Shown in pieces: positions 1-7,544 of a stretch of 64,000 nt of DNA (positions are counted from its first letter, which is position 1; each line of letters begins with the position of its first letter). The translations under genes and the position numbers were made by a program. The DNA lies in the NCBI RefSeq assembly GCF_003122325.1, contig NZ_QFBC01000005.1:248001-312000 (forward strand). Reading direction: 5' to 3'. The DNA is from Rhizobium album. GTDB taxonomy: Bacteria > Pseudomonadota > Alphaproteobacteria > Rhizobiales > Rhizobiaceae. The notes under the pieces are model-generated. The model ran no database searches. It saw only the letters and a program-made list of their open reading frames with translations, and had not been told where the DNA came from.

Positions 1-804
1 CGTGGCGATGACTGGCTGCCGATCTTCCGCCGGGTGGACGAGGCAACGACGCATCCCTTCGCGCTCTCCAATATTCTGCTGCTGCCGTTTTCCGGACGGG
101 TATCGGGCGGCGGTTTCCGCTTCGGCGATCGGTTCCACCCGATGGAACCCAACATGCCGGGTGAAAAATACCCGCTGCACGGCAGCGCCTTTTCCGCCGT
201 CTGGACGATCGTCGAGACGACCGGAGAAAGCGTGACGCTTGCGGTTTCCGCGGCAGGCCCGGGACCGTTCCTTTATGATGCGACGATGACCTACCGCCTC
301 GACGGCACGACGCTGACGATGACGCTGGGCGCCACAAACCGTGCCGCGTTGCCGTTGCCTTATGGCGGCGGGTTCCACCCCTGGTTCGTCCGCGACGGCA
401 ATACGCTTCTGACGGCGCCGGCTGAAAAAGTCTGGTTCGAACGGGACGATCACCTGCCGGATGGTCTGGGGGACGTCAATATGCATCCGGAGATGGATTT
501 TTCGTGGCCGCGAAAATTGCCGCAGGGATGGATCAACAACTGGTTTTCCGGCTGGCCGGGGAAGGCCCGGCTCGATTGGCCGGATCGCGGTCTTGCCGCC
601 GACATCATCGGTGGCAGCGGTCTTGACCAATACGTCCTCTTTTCGCCTTCCGGCGATGCGGATTATCTTTGCTTCGAGCCGGTGTCCCATCCGGTGGATG
701 CGTTCAACCTGGCGGAAGGCCCGGTGGCGCACGGCATGGTCGTCCTGCCGCCGGGCGCTACGCTGTCGTTGACCGCAAGCGTGCGCGGCATCCTGGCGGC
801 CTGA
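1..804 (+). CDS. Aldose 1-epimerase family protein (5' end cut by window)
   Basis: The frame is open from base 1, so the true start lies outside the window; 267 residues are visible. The galactose mutarotase family interconverts the alpha and beta anomers of free aldoses in the cytoplasm. Family-like marks are YPLHGSAF (His near visible residue 60), GGFHPWF (His near 126) and a C-terminal FEPVSHPVDAFN, which holds the expected catalytic Glu. The gene is followed by an inverted repeat and faces the YehZYXW operon convergently, so it belongs to a locus to the left. The sugar substrate cannot be inferred. Confidence 0.85.
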   Translation, partial: RGDDWLPIFRRVDEATTHPFALSNILLLPFSGRVSGGGFRFGDRFHPMEPNMPGEKYPLHGSAFSAVWTIVETTGESVTLAVSAAGPGPFLYDATMTYRLDGTTLTMTLGATNRAALPLPYGGGFHPWFVRDGNTLLTAPAEKVWFERDDHLPDGLGDVNMHPEMDFSWPRKLPQGWINNWFSGWPGKARLDWPDRGLAADIIGGSGLDQYVLFSPSGDADYLCFEPVSHPVDAFNLAEGPVAHGMVVLPPGATLSLTASVRGILAA

Positions 805-828
805 AGAAAACGAAACGGGGAAAAGAAA

Positions 829-863
829 CCGGGCGTCCAGATGAAGAGGAAATGGACGCCCGG
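829..863. terminator. Hairpin between convergent genes
   Basis: A perfect 11-bp inverted repeat (CCGGGCGTCCA at 829-839, TGGACGCCCGG at 853-863) with a 13-nt loop lies between the epimerase and yehW, which converge. On the minus strand the stem is followed by a T-rich run (TTTCTTTT), so it best fits a terminator for the yeh operon. The plus side has no T run. The remaining bases to 1005 show nothing recognisable. Confidence 0.55.
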
Positions 864-1005
864 AGTGCACCAGAAAGGGGTACTGGCCCCTTGGTAAAGG
901 CTCGCCGCGCCGCGATCCAACGAATTTGCTCAATCGCTGGTATGAATAAAATTTATTACAGGTGGTATCGGGAAGCCCGGCATCCGGATTTGGCGACCTT
1001 GTGGT

Positions 1006-1749
1006 TTAAATTCGTCCCATCCGGCGGGCCGCTGCCCGTTCGAGGGCGGAAAACGCGTCATAGATCAGCACGGCAAGCGCTGCGACCACCAGGCCGCCCT
1101 GCAGGACGAAGGCCAGGTTGTTGGATTGCAGGCCGGCGATGATGACTTCCCCGAGCGTCTTGGCCGCCACGGTGGAGCCGATCGTCGCCGTGGCGAGGCC
1201 GATGACGACGGACAGCCGGATGCCGGCCAGCATCACCGGCGATGCCAGCGGGATCTCGATGCGCACCAGCCGCTGGAAGCCGGTCATGCCGGCACCCCTT
1301 GCCGCTTCCATCACCGAAGGCGGCAGGGTGGTCAGCCCGGTCAGGGCATTTTCGAAGATCGGCAGCAATCCGTAGAGAAACAGCGCGATCAGCGTCGGTT
1401 TTTCGCCAAAACCCACCGCCGGCACGGCAAGCGCCAGGACGGCGACGGGCGGAAAGGTCTGGCCGATATTCACGAGGCTGCGGGAGAGCGGCAGGAATTC
1501 CGCTCCGATCGGCCGCGTCACCAGCACGGCGAGCGCGATGGCCACCACCGTGGCGCCGAGCGTGGCGATGGCCACCGTGCGCAGGTGCAGCAGCGTCAGC
1601 GTCAGCAGGTCGCCCTGATTGTAGATCGCCGGGGCGCCGTCCTGGACGAGCGGCTGCAGCAGACCGGAAAACCAGGCCGGCCGGAACAGGAAGGCGAGCA
1701 GCAGCGCCAGCAGGCCAAGACGCAGGAAAGGCGGCAGCCAGCGGCTCAT
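1006..1749 (-). CDS. yehW: Osmolyte ABC importer permease, YehW-like
   Basis: Inner-membrane permease of a glycine betaine/choline-type (OpuB/YehZYXW) importer; 247 residues against about 243 for E. coli YehW. One hydrophobic segment lies near the N terminus, followed by a BPD transport domain with the EAA loop MEAARGAGMTGFQRL near residue 146, which contacts the ATPase. The chosen ATG overlaps the stop of the ATPase gene by 4 bp (ATGA), which argues against the longer in-frame extension. It is the last gene of a four-gene operon. The family call is firm; the exact substrate is inferred from order and length. Confidence 0.87.
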   Translation of the reverse strand: MSRWLPPFLRLGLLALLLAFLFRPAWFSGLLQPLVQDGAPAIYNQGDLLTLTLLHLRTVAIATLGATVVAIALAVLVTRPIGAEFLPLSRSLVNIGQTFPPVAVLALAVPAVGFGEKPTLIALFLYGLLPIFENALTGLTTLPPSVMEAARGAGMTGFQRLVRIEIPLASPVMLAGIRLSVVIGLATATIGSTVAAKTLGEVIIAGLQSNNLAFVLQGGLVVAALAVLIYDAFSALERAAARRMGRI

Positions 1750-2684
1750 TGCGGCCTCGCGGCGCGCTGGAGCAGGGCCTGCAGACTGACATGGCCGAGG
1801 ATCGTGCCGTCTTCGCCGGCCACCGGCAGCGTTTCCCGGCCGGACCACATCAGCGCCGACAGCGCGTCACGCAGCGAATCGGTGGCGGACAGCGGTTCGC
1901 CCTCGGCAGCACCGGGTTCGACGACTTCGGCCGCTTTGGCGATGGACAGCAGCCGCAGCGGCCGGTCCGCCGCGCCGATCAGCGTCTCGACGAACGGCGT
2001 GGCCGGCCGCAGCACCAGCTCGGCCGGCGCGTCGTATTGCAGCAGCCGGCCCTTATCCATCACCGCCACCTTGTCGGCCAGGTGGAAGGCCTCGTCCATG
2101 TCATGGGTGACGAGAATGATGGTCGTGCCGAAATGTTTCTGGATCGCCAGCAGATCATCCTGCGCTTTCGCCCGGATGATCGGATCGAGCGCGCCAAAAG
2201 GTTCGTCCATCAGGAGCACGTTGGGTTCGGCGGCGAGCGCGCGGGCCACGCCGACACGCTGCTGCTGGCCGCCGGACAGTTCATGCGGGAAACGGTTGCC
2301 GAAGGCGGCGGGATCGAGCTGGAACAGGGTCAGCAGTTCGGCGACCTTGGCGTCGATCCGCGCCCGGTCCCAGCCGAGCAGTTCGGGCACCGTGGCGATG
2401 TTCTGCGCCACCGTGCGGTGCGGAAAAAGCCCGTGGCCCTGGATCGCATAACCGATGCGCCGGCGAAGCTGGTATCCGGGGATCGCCAGGATATCCTCGC
2501 CGTCGATGCGGATCGTTCCCTCCGAGGGTTCGACGAGCCGGTTGATCATCCGCAGCAGCGTCGTCTTGCCGGAGCCGGAGGTGCCGACGATGACCGTGAT
2601 CGTTTGCGGCGCAATCGTCATCGTCACCGCGTCGACCACGGTGTTTGCGCCATAACGCTTCGTGACGGTGTTGATTTCGATCAT
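1746..2684 (-). CDS. yehX: Osmolyte ABC importer ATPase, YehX/OpuCA-like
   Basis: Cytoplasmic ATP-binding subunit of the importer, 312 residues. Walker A GTSGSGKTT is at about residues 34-42, the signature LSGGQQQRV in mid-protein, and Walker B LLMDEPFGALD follows. The last 70 or so residues resemble a degenerate CBS-type regulatory region, as in OpuCA/ProV proteins that sense ionic strength. The start ATG overlaps the stop of yehY by 4 bp and the stop overlaps yehW by 4 bp, so translation is probably coupled. The order SBP, permease, ATPase, permease copies E. coli yehZYXW. Confidence 0.9.
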   Translation of the reverse strand: MIEINTVTKRYGANTVVDAVTMTIAPQTITVIVGTSGSGKTTLLRMINRLVEPSEGTIRIDGEDILAIPGYQLRRRIGYAIQGHGLFPHRTVAQNIATVPELLGWDRARIDAKVAELLTLFQLDPAAFGNRFPHELSGGQQQRVGVARALAAEPNVLLMDEPFGALDPIIRAKAQDDLLAIQKHFGTTIILVTHDMDEAFHLADKVAVMDKGRLLQYDAPAELVLRPATPFVETLIGAADRPLRLLSIAKAAEVVEPGAAEGEPLSATDSLRDALSALMWSGRETLPVAGEDGTILGHVSLQALLQRAARPQ

Positions 2685-3847
2685 GCTGTTGTCTTCCGGT
2701 TGGACGCTTTCGCGTTCATGTCGATGAGGGCATCGAGAACGATGGCGGCGACGAAGGCGAGAAGGACGGTCGGGGCGGCGCCGAGCAGCACGAGGTCCAT
2801 TGCCGTCTGGCCGATGCCCTGGAACACGAAAACGCCAAAACCGCCGCCGCCGATCAGCGCGGCAATCGTCGCAAGCCCGATGTTCTGCACCAGCACGATG
2901 CGGACGCCGGTGAGGATGACCGGCAGCGCCAGCGGAAATTCGACACGCCACAGCCGCTGGCTGTCCGTCATGCCGAGGCCGCGGGCCGCCTCGTTGACGT
3001 CGCGGGGCACGCCGCCGAGACCGACCACGGTGTTGGCGACCACGGGCAGCAGCGAATAGAGAAACAGCGCCACGAAGGCCGGCGCCATGCCGATGCCCCG
3101 GATGCCGATGGCGGCCGCCCCCGGCACGTTGAGGGCGATCCAGCCGAGCGGCGCGATGAGAATGCCGAACAGGGCGATCGACGGGATGGTCTGGACGATG
3201 TTCAGGCTGTTGAGCACCGCGCCGCGCAGGGCGGGCGTGCGGTGGCAGAGGATTCCGAGCGGCAGTCCGGCGACGACGGCGGCAAGCAGCGAGCCGAGCG
3301 CCAGCATGACATGCCGCCCGGCCTCCAGCCAGAAGGTTTCGGCCCGGTTGGCATATTCCTTCAGCAGCGACAGCTCGTCCCAGCTTCCCGACAAGAGGAC
3401 GAAGGCGATGACGAGAAGCGCTGCGGCCAGGAACAGGATGCGGGCCAGAGGTTTCGGCTTCAGCCGCGTGATCGCATCGGCAGCCAGCAGCGCGAAGGCG
3501 AAACACAAAAGCCAGAAACCCGATGCCGGCGAAACGCGCGCATAGCTGTTTTCCGGCGGTGTCAGGTGGAGCGCGGCAAGGCCGATGCCGAGCAGCAGCG
3601 CAACGAGGCAGACGGCAGCCACGGCAAGCCGGACGACGGCCGGCGAGCGGGCAAGCGCCACCAAGCTTGCGGCGATGACGGCGGCGAGCAGGAGAAGGCC
3701 GGCCCAGGCGGGCAGCGAGTCGAGCAGGGATTTCGCTTCGCCCGGCACGATGCGGTTGGCGCGAAACAGGCTGAAAGGGGCAAGCAGCACCCCGCACAGC
3801 GCAAGCGCGGCGATCACGACGCCCAGCTTATCAGGTCGAAATCTCAC
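2681..3847 (-). CDS. yehY: Osmolyte ABC importer permease, YehY-like
   Basis: Second, longer permease of the importer: 388 residues against about 385 for E. coli YehY. The N-terminal half carries several extra hydrophobic segments that YehW lacks, and the C-terminal half is the BPD transport domain with the EAA loop VNEAARGLGMTDSQRL. The two unequal permeases together with one ATPase and one binding protein are diagnostic of the YehZYXW type. A 58-bp gap with a strong hairpin separates it from the binding-protein gene upstream. The start is the first ATG after that hairpin. Confidence 0.88.
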   Translation of the reverse strand: MRFRPDKLGVVIAALALCGVLLAPFSLFRANRIVPGEAKSLLDSLPAWAGLLLLAAVIAASLVALARSPAVVRLAVAAVCLVALLLGIGLAALHLTPPENSYARVSPASGFWLLCFAFALLAADAITRLKPKPLARILFLAAALLVIAFVLLSGSWDELSLLKEYANRAETFWLEAGRHVMLALGSLLAAVVAGLPLGILCHRTPALRGAVLNSLNIVQTIPSIALFGILIAPLGWIALNVPGAAAIGIRGIGMAPAFVALFLYSLLPVVANTVVGLGGVPRDVNEAARGLGMTDSQRLWRVEFPLALPVILTGVRIVLVQNIGLATIAALIGGGGFGVFVFQGIGQTAMDLVLLGAAPTVLLAFVAAIVLDALIDMNAKASNRKTTA

Positions 3848-3870
3848 GCGGCGCCCCTGTCGAAAAGAAC

Positions 3871-3896
3871 GAGGGCCGGCCCGTTCGCCGGCCCTC
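3871..3896. other. Hairpin after binding-protein gene yehZ
   Basis: Perfect 10-bp stem (GAGGGCCGGC at 3871-3880, GCCGGCCCTC at 3887-3896) with a 6-nt loop between yehZ and yehY. There is no T run. It most likely protects the 3' end of the binding-protein message or attenuates read-through, giving more binding protein than permease. Equivalent hairpins follow the other four binding-protein genes in this window. Confidence 0.6.
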
Positions 3897-3905
3897 CCAT
3901 GCGTC

Positions 3906-4817
3906 TTACTTCAGGAAGCCGTTTTTCTTCAAGAAGTCTTCGGCTACGGCCTTGGCGGGCTCGCCGCCCACCTGCACGCGACCGTTCAGTTCCTGCAGTG
4001 TCACGAGATCGAGCTTTTCGAACACCGGCTTCAGCAGGGTTTCGATTTCCGGATGCTCCTTCAGCACCGCTTCGCGAATGATCGGCGACGGCTGGTAGAC
4101 CGGCTGCACGCCCTTGTCGTCCTCGAGCACGACGAGGCCGGACGGCGCGATGCCGCCATCGGTGCCGTAGACCATGGCGGCGTTGGCGCCGTTGGTCTGG
4201 TTGGCGGCAGCGGCAATGGTGGCGGCGGTGTCGCCGCCCGAAAGCGTGATCAGCTGATCGGGTTTCAGGGTGAAGCCGTAGGTGGTCTGGAAGGCCGGCA
4301 GGGCCGCGGCGGAGTTGACGAACTCCGACGATGCAGCGAGCACGACGGTGCCGCCGTTCGAGACATATTTGCCGAAATCGGTGAGCGACTTCACCTGATT
4401 GCCTTCGGCGACGTCCTTGCGCAGCGCGATGGCCCAGGTGTTGTTGGCCGGCGACGGCGTCAGCCAGACGATCTTGTTGGCGTCGTAATCGAGTTTCTTG
4501 GCTTCTTCATACGCCTTGGCGGCATCCTTCCAGACCGGGTCGTCCGACTTTTCGAAGAAGAAGGCGGCATTGCCGGTATATTCCGGATAGATGTCGATCT
4601 CGCCGGCGGCGATCGCCTTGCGGACGACCGGCGTGGCGCCGAGCTGCACCCGGTCGGTGGTCGGGATGTTGTTGGCATTGAGAACGGCGAGGATGATGTT
4701 GCCGAGCACGCCGCCTTCCGTATCGATCTTCGACGAGACCACGACCTGTGCCTGAGCGATGGTTGCGGTGAAGGCAAGGGCAAAGGCTGTTGCGATAAAA
4801 TTCTTTGTGATGGACAT
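3906..4817 (-). CDS. yehZ: Osmolyte ABC importer periplasmic binding protein, YehZ/OsmF-like
   Basis: Periplasmic OpuAC-family binding protein of 303 residues (E. coli YehZ/OsmF is about 305). The Sec signal peptide is roughly residues 1-23, ending ATIAQA before QVVVSSK. Family marks are EIDIYPEYTGNAAFFF, typical of quaternary-amine binding proteins, and YGTDGGIAPSGLVVLEDD. The start MSITKNF was chosen because it begins the signal peptide; an in-frame extension upstream is rejected. It is the first gene of yehZYXW. Likely ligands are glycine betaine, choline or related osmolytes; E. coli OsmF is a low-affinity stationary-phase system, so the true ligand is uncertain. Confidence 0.88.
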   Translation of the reverse strand: MSITKNFIATAFALAFTATIAQAQVVVSSKIDTEGGVLGNIILAVLNANNIPTTDRVQLGATPVVRKAIAAGEIDIYPEYTGNAAFFFEKSDDPVWKDAAKAYEEAKKLDYDANKIVWLTPSPANNTWAIALRKDVAEGNQVKSLTDFGKYVSNGGTVVLAASSEFVNSAAALPAFQTTYGFTLKPDQLITLSGGDTAATIAAAANQTNGANAAMVYGTDGGIAPSGLVVLEDDKGVQPVYQPSPIIREAVLKEHPEIETLLKPVFEKLDLVTLQELNGRVQVGGEPAKAVAEDFLKKNGFLK

Positions 4818-4883
4818 GGAAGTTTCCTTGAAATGAACGTGCAATTTTGACCACGGATCATCGGCGCCGTCCGGGTACGCAGT

Positions 4884-4895
4884 GCCATATATGGC
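4884..4895. promoter_or_regulatory. 12-bp palindrome upstream of yehZ
   Basis: GCCATATATGGC is a perfect 12-bp palindrome 67 bp upstream of the yehZ start, between the end of the GntR gene and the importer operon. It could be an operator for osmotic or other control. No cognate regulator is evident and a chance palindrome is possible. Confidence 0.3.
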
Positions 4896-4959
4896 GGCGC
4901 TTCCGAAAAAACAGAGCGCCGAAGCCGCCCGCTGAGGGTTTGAATTTGCGGGAAGGATT

Positions 4960-5715
4960 TTACGTCCTGGCAAGGCTGAAGGTGAAATGGCTGCCGCGGT
5001 GATAATCGATGGCGTAGATCACCGGCATGCCGCTCGTATCAAAACAGGTTTCGGTGATCAGCAGTGCCGGGCCGAAATCCCTAAGGTCGTTTCGCCCCAC
5101 GACGTCGTCCGGCAGCATCACTGCCGAGACGTTTGCCGCCGACATGCGCGGGCGGTGGCGATGTTGTTCGAGCAGCGAGAGCAGCGATCCGCCCCAGTCG
5201 ATGTCGTAGAGGCGGGTGGGAATGATCCGCCTCGGAATGTAGTCGAGGCAGTACATGATCGGCTCCTGCTGCTCGAGCCGCAGCCGCTCCAGCCGGATGA
5301 CACGTTCGCCGGCCTCCAGCTTCAGCTGCTCGGCAACCGATGCTTCCGGTGCTTCCTCGGAAATCGACAGTACCTTGTTGACCATCTGGTAGCCGCAATG
5401 CCGGCCCATGTCGGTGACACTCTCGAACACGGTGATCGGCCGATCGACCTGCACGGCAGACAGCGCCGACACGAAACGGCCGCGGCCATGCTCGACGTAG
5501 ATGACCGCGTCCTGTTCGAGCAGTTTCAGCGCCTCGCGCAGCGCCGGGCGGGAAATCTTGAACCGCTGCGTCAGTTGCGCCTCGGTCGGCATCTTGTCGC
5601 CCGGCTGCAGGCCCTCGGTGCGGATCAGATCGGCAATGCGGTCGCGAAGCTGGATGACCAGGGTGCGCGTATCGCGAAAAGGCTCTTCCAAAAATTCCGA
5701 CCTCGTGGGGTGCAA
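4960..5715 (-). CDS. GntR-family regulator, HutC/UTRA type
   Basis: 251-residue transcription regulator. Residues about 15-75 form the GntR winged helix-turn-helix (MPTEAQLTQRFKISRPALREAL); residues about 95-245 are a UTRA effector domain of the type that binds small sugar-phosphate or amino-compound ligands. The start is a TTG: it is preceded by AGGAGGAG at good spacing, and no in-frame ATG fits better. Next to the fructoselysine-kinase remnant it resembles FrlR-type regulators of Amadori-compound use. Copies of TGTCTGACAA lie before this gene and before the binding protein at 8884-9708, so it probably controls both. Confidence 0.85.
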   Translation of the reverse strand: MHPTRSEFLEEPFRDTRTLVIQLRDRIADLIRTEGLQPGDKMPTEAQLTQRFKISRPALREALKLLEQDAVIYVEHGRGRFVSALSAVQVDRPITVFESVTDMGRHCGYQMVNKVLSISEEAPEASVAEQLKLEAGERVIRLERLRLEQQEPIMYCLDYIPRRIIPTRLYDIDWGGSLLSLLEQHRHRPRMSAANVSAVMLPDDVVGRNDLRDFGPALLITETCFDTSGMPVIYAIDYHRGSHFTFSLART

Positions 5716-5731
5716 AACATCTCCTCCTTCC

Positions 5732-5741
5732 TGTCTGACAA
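5732..5741. promoter_or_regulatory. Candidate GntR operator (autoregulation)
   Basis: TGTCTGACAA, with near-dyad symmetry (TTGTC/GACAA type), lies 17 bp upstream of the GntR TTG start. The identical 10-mer occurs at 9757-9766 before the binding-protein gene. Assignment to this regulator is inference. Confidence 0.45.
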
Positions 5742-5870
5742 ATGACGCAAGGTCAAGGGCGGTCAGTTCCGCGCAAAAATCCCGGCCGGCCTTGCGTTTT
5801 GATCCATCCAGCGTGTTCCCGTGGCCTCGCTTCGTTGCAGCGCTTGACAGAAAAAATCGAAGATGTCAGT

Positions 5871-5880
5871 TGTCTTACAA
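5871..5880. promoter_or_regulatory. Candidate GntR operator near kinase remnant
   Basis: TGTCTTACAA differs from the other two sites by one base. It sits about 22 bp downstream of a TTGACA hexamer (5844-5849), pointing rightward into the truncated kinase. This looks like the surviving promoter-operator region of the former kinase gene. Confidence 0.4.
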
Positions 5881-5925
5881 TATGGTGTTCCCATGGAAAT
5901 GGAACTGGAGACATGTCGTGGCGTC

Positions 5926-6246
5926 GAGGGGCTGACCGTGGCCTTCGCTTCCGCTGAAGGCGGCGACGACGAGGCGGAACGTGTCATCCGGGACTTGCTG
6001 TCGGATGGTGCCCGGTTCGCGGTCGTGACGCGGGGCGCCCGAGGTGCCATGGCCGGCAGTGCTGAGGGACATTTGGCACGAAGCGGCATCAAGCCGGTCG
6101 ACGTGGTTGATACGACCGGCGCCGGCGACAGTTTTATTGCCGGCTTTCTGTCGGGCTTTGTCGCCGGGCGTTCGCTTCAGGCCTGCCTCGAAACCGGAGC
6201 CGAGCGGGCGGCGCTGACCTGCACGCATGTCGGCGGCTTTCCGCAG
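5926..6246 (+). pseudogene. Truncated PfkB-family kinase, fructoselysine 6-kinase (FrlD)-like
   Basis: Only about 105 C-terminal residues of a PfkB sugar kinase remain. The PfkB signature VDTTGAGDSFIAGFLSGF, including the catalytic Asp of GAGD, is intact, and the stretch starting VAFASAE matches the corresponding part of E. coli FrlD as I remember it. The N-terminal substrate-binding 60 percent is missing, so the product cannot be a working kinase even though a short frame from 5863 could still be translated. After about 6246 the frame runs into an oppositely oriented permease remnant. FrlD phosphorylates fructoselysine and related Amadori compounds; that substrate here is an inference. Confidence 0.7.
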
Positions 6247-6360
6247 AAGCTCTTGCCGCTCGTTCTTCCTGCCGAAGCACCAGCCACCCTGAGGCGATGA
6301 TGATGCCGGCGCCGATGATCGTGTAGATCTTCACCGGTGCGGCAAACAGCACCCCGCGCA
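6244..6360 (-). pseudogene. C-terminal remnant of a DMT/EamA-type permease
   Basis: The minus strand encodes about 38 residues resembling the last transmembrane helix of an EamA-family exporter (FAAPVKIYTIIGAGIIIASG, followed by WLVLRQEERA). The other nine helices are absent. It abuts the kinase remnant tail to tail, suggesting a deletion that removed parts of both genes. Because the match is a single hydrophobic helix plus a typical RQE end, the assignment is tentative. Confidence 0.4.
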
Positions 6361-6404
6361 GGTTGGAGCGCGGTCCGATGCCCAGGGCGGATGAGGCAGG
6401 GATG

Positions 6405-7376
6405 TCAGCGGACATTGAAACGACCGAAACGCTCCTCGATGCGCGCCTGCAGGAACTCCAGGCCGATGGACAGGATCCAGTAGATCATCGAGGCCGTGAT
6501 CAGCATCTCGATGTGGCGGAACTCCGTTTGCCCCTGGGTACGGGCGAGATACATGATCTCCCATACGCCGACAACCGAGACAAGAGACGAGTCTTTCAGC
6601 ATTGCGATAAACTGGTTGCCGGTCGGCGGAATGATCACCCGCATGGCCTGCGGCAGGATGACCAGTGCCATCGTCTGGCTTGGGCTGAGGCCGAGGGCCG
6701 TGGCGCCCTCGCTCTGGCCGCGCGAAATGCTCTGGATGCCGGCGCGGAAGATTTCCGTCATGTAGGCGCCGTAGCAGAGCGACAGCGCCAGGATGCCGGC
6801 GGGCACGGCGCCGATGACGTAACCCACCTGCGGCAGGCCGAGATAGATGATGTAGATCTGCATCAACAGCGGCAGGCCGCGGAACAGCGATGTGTAGAAG
6901 GTGGCGAGGCCGTAGATGACGCCGTTCTTCGAGAGTTTTGCAATGGCGCCGACGAGCGCGATCACCGTGGCGATGACGATGGAGATCGCCGAGATGTAGA
7001 GTGTCGTCACCACGCCCTGGGTGATCAGGAAGCCGATCTTCTTGGCGATGAAGGCGAAAGACAGGTCGAAGGAATAGAAGAACAGCATCAGGAGCACGAA
7101 CAGCTCCAGCCAGACGCCGATCACCTGCTGCCGGCGCGGCAGAAGCCTGAGCAGCTTCCAGTTGGCGGCAAGGATCAACGCAATGGCGATGGCGGCCAGC
7201 AGCCGGCCAAGGCTATCGTTGGCGGCCAGCCATTCGGAAAGCGGCGGAACGAGCCGCCCCAGCCAGACCGAACTGACGCCCATGGCGAAGAGAGCGAGGG
7301 CGACGAGGCCAAGCGCCAGCAGCACGCCGGTGCGCCGCGCCGCCTCCGGATAGTTCAGGATGAACCTGCCGATCAT
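6405..7376 (-). CDS. Polar amino-acid ABC importer permease (HisM/GlnP type)
   Basis: 323-residue inner-membrane permease. The C-terminal 220 residues are the BPD domain of the polar amino-acid family with the EAA loop YMTEIFRAGIQSISRGQSEG and ILPQAMRVIIPPTGNQF. An N-terminal extension of about 100 residues holds two or three more hydrophobic segments, seen in some larger HisM-like permeases. The start MIGRF was chosen because upstream sequence is a repeat. It is the only permease here and no ATPase gene adjoins it, so the ATP-binding subunit must be shared or elsewhere. The binding protein at 8884-9708 is the likely partner. Confidence 0.85.
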   Translation of the reverse strand: MIGRFILNYPEAARRTGVLLALGLVALALFAMGVSSVWLGRLVPPLSEWLAANDSLGRLLAAIAIALILAANWKLLRLLPRRQQVIGVWLELFVLLMLFFYSFDLSFAFIAKKIGFLITQGVVTTLYISAISIVIATVIALVGAIAKLSKNGVIYGLATFYTSLFRGLPLLMQIYIIYLGLPQVGYVIGAVPAGILALSLCYGAYMTEIFRAGIQSISRGQSEGATALGLSPSQTMALVILPQAMRVIIPPTGNQFIAMLKDSSLVSVVGVWEIMYLARTQGQTEFRHIEMLITASMIYWILSIGLEFLQARIEERFGRFNVR

Positions 7377-7396
7377 CTGCGTTCCCCTCCCCCTTG

Positions 7397-7490
7397 GAGC
7401 ATTTCCGCTTTTCTCCGAAACGCGTAAGCGTTCCATTCCCTTGTTCTGGCGCAAAACCGCTGCGCAATCTTGCGCGACATGCTCCATCCT
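7397..7490. repeat. Rhizobial-type intergenic repeat, part A
   Basis: The segment begins GGAGCATTTCCGCTTTTC, contains GCGCAAAACCGCTGCGC, and ends with ATGCTCC, which inverts the start. Its phrases recur at 29867-29965 (CATTTCGCTTTTCC, GGCAAAACCGCT). Such degenerate palindromic elements are widespread between rhizobial genes. It lies between the permease and oxidoreductase genes. Confidence 0.5.
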
Positions 7491-7543
7491 TTTGTTTTTC
7501 GCATTGTCCGCCGCTGAAGCACCTCTGCTTCGGCTGGAAATGC
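7491..7543 (+). repeat. Dispersed palindromic repeat, copy 1
   Basis: GCATTGTCCGCCGCTGAAGC followed by ACCTCTGCTTCGGCTGGAAATGC. The same element, inverted and differing at a handful of positions, lies at 15604-15658. It contains an internal GAAGC/GCTTC stem and sits just after the stop of the oxidoreductase gene (minus strand). Confidence 0.6.
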
Positions 7544-7544
7544 T

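Noticed and set aside
4906-4934. Intrinsic terminator after the GntR gene (A6 run next to a GC-rich stretch)
   Set aside because: The T run exists on the minus strand but the adjoining stem pairs for only about four bases before mismatching.
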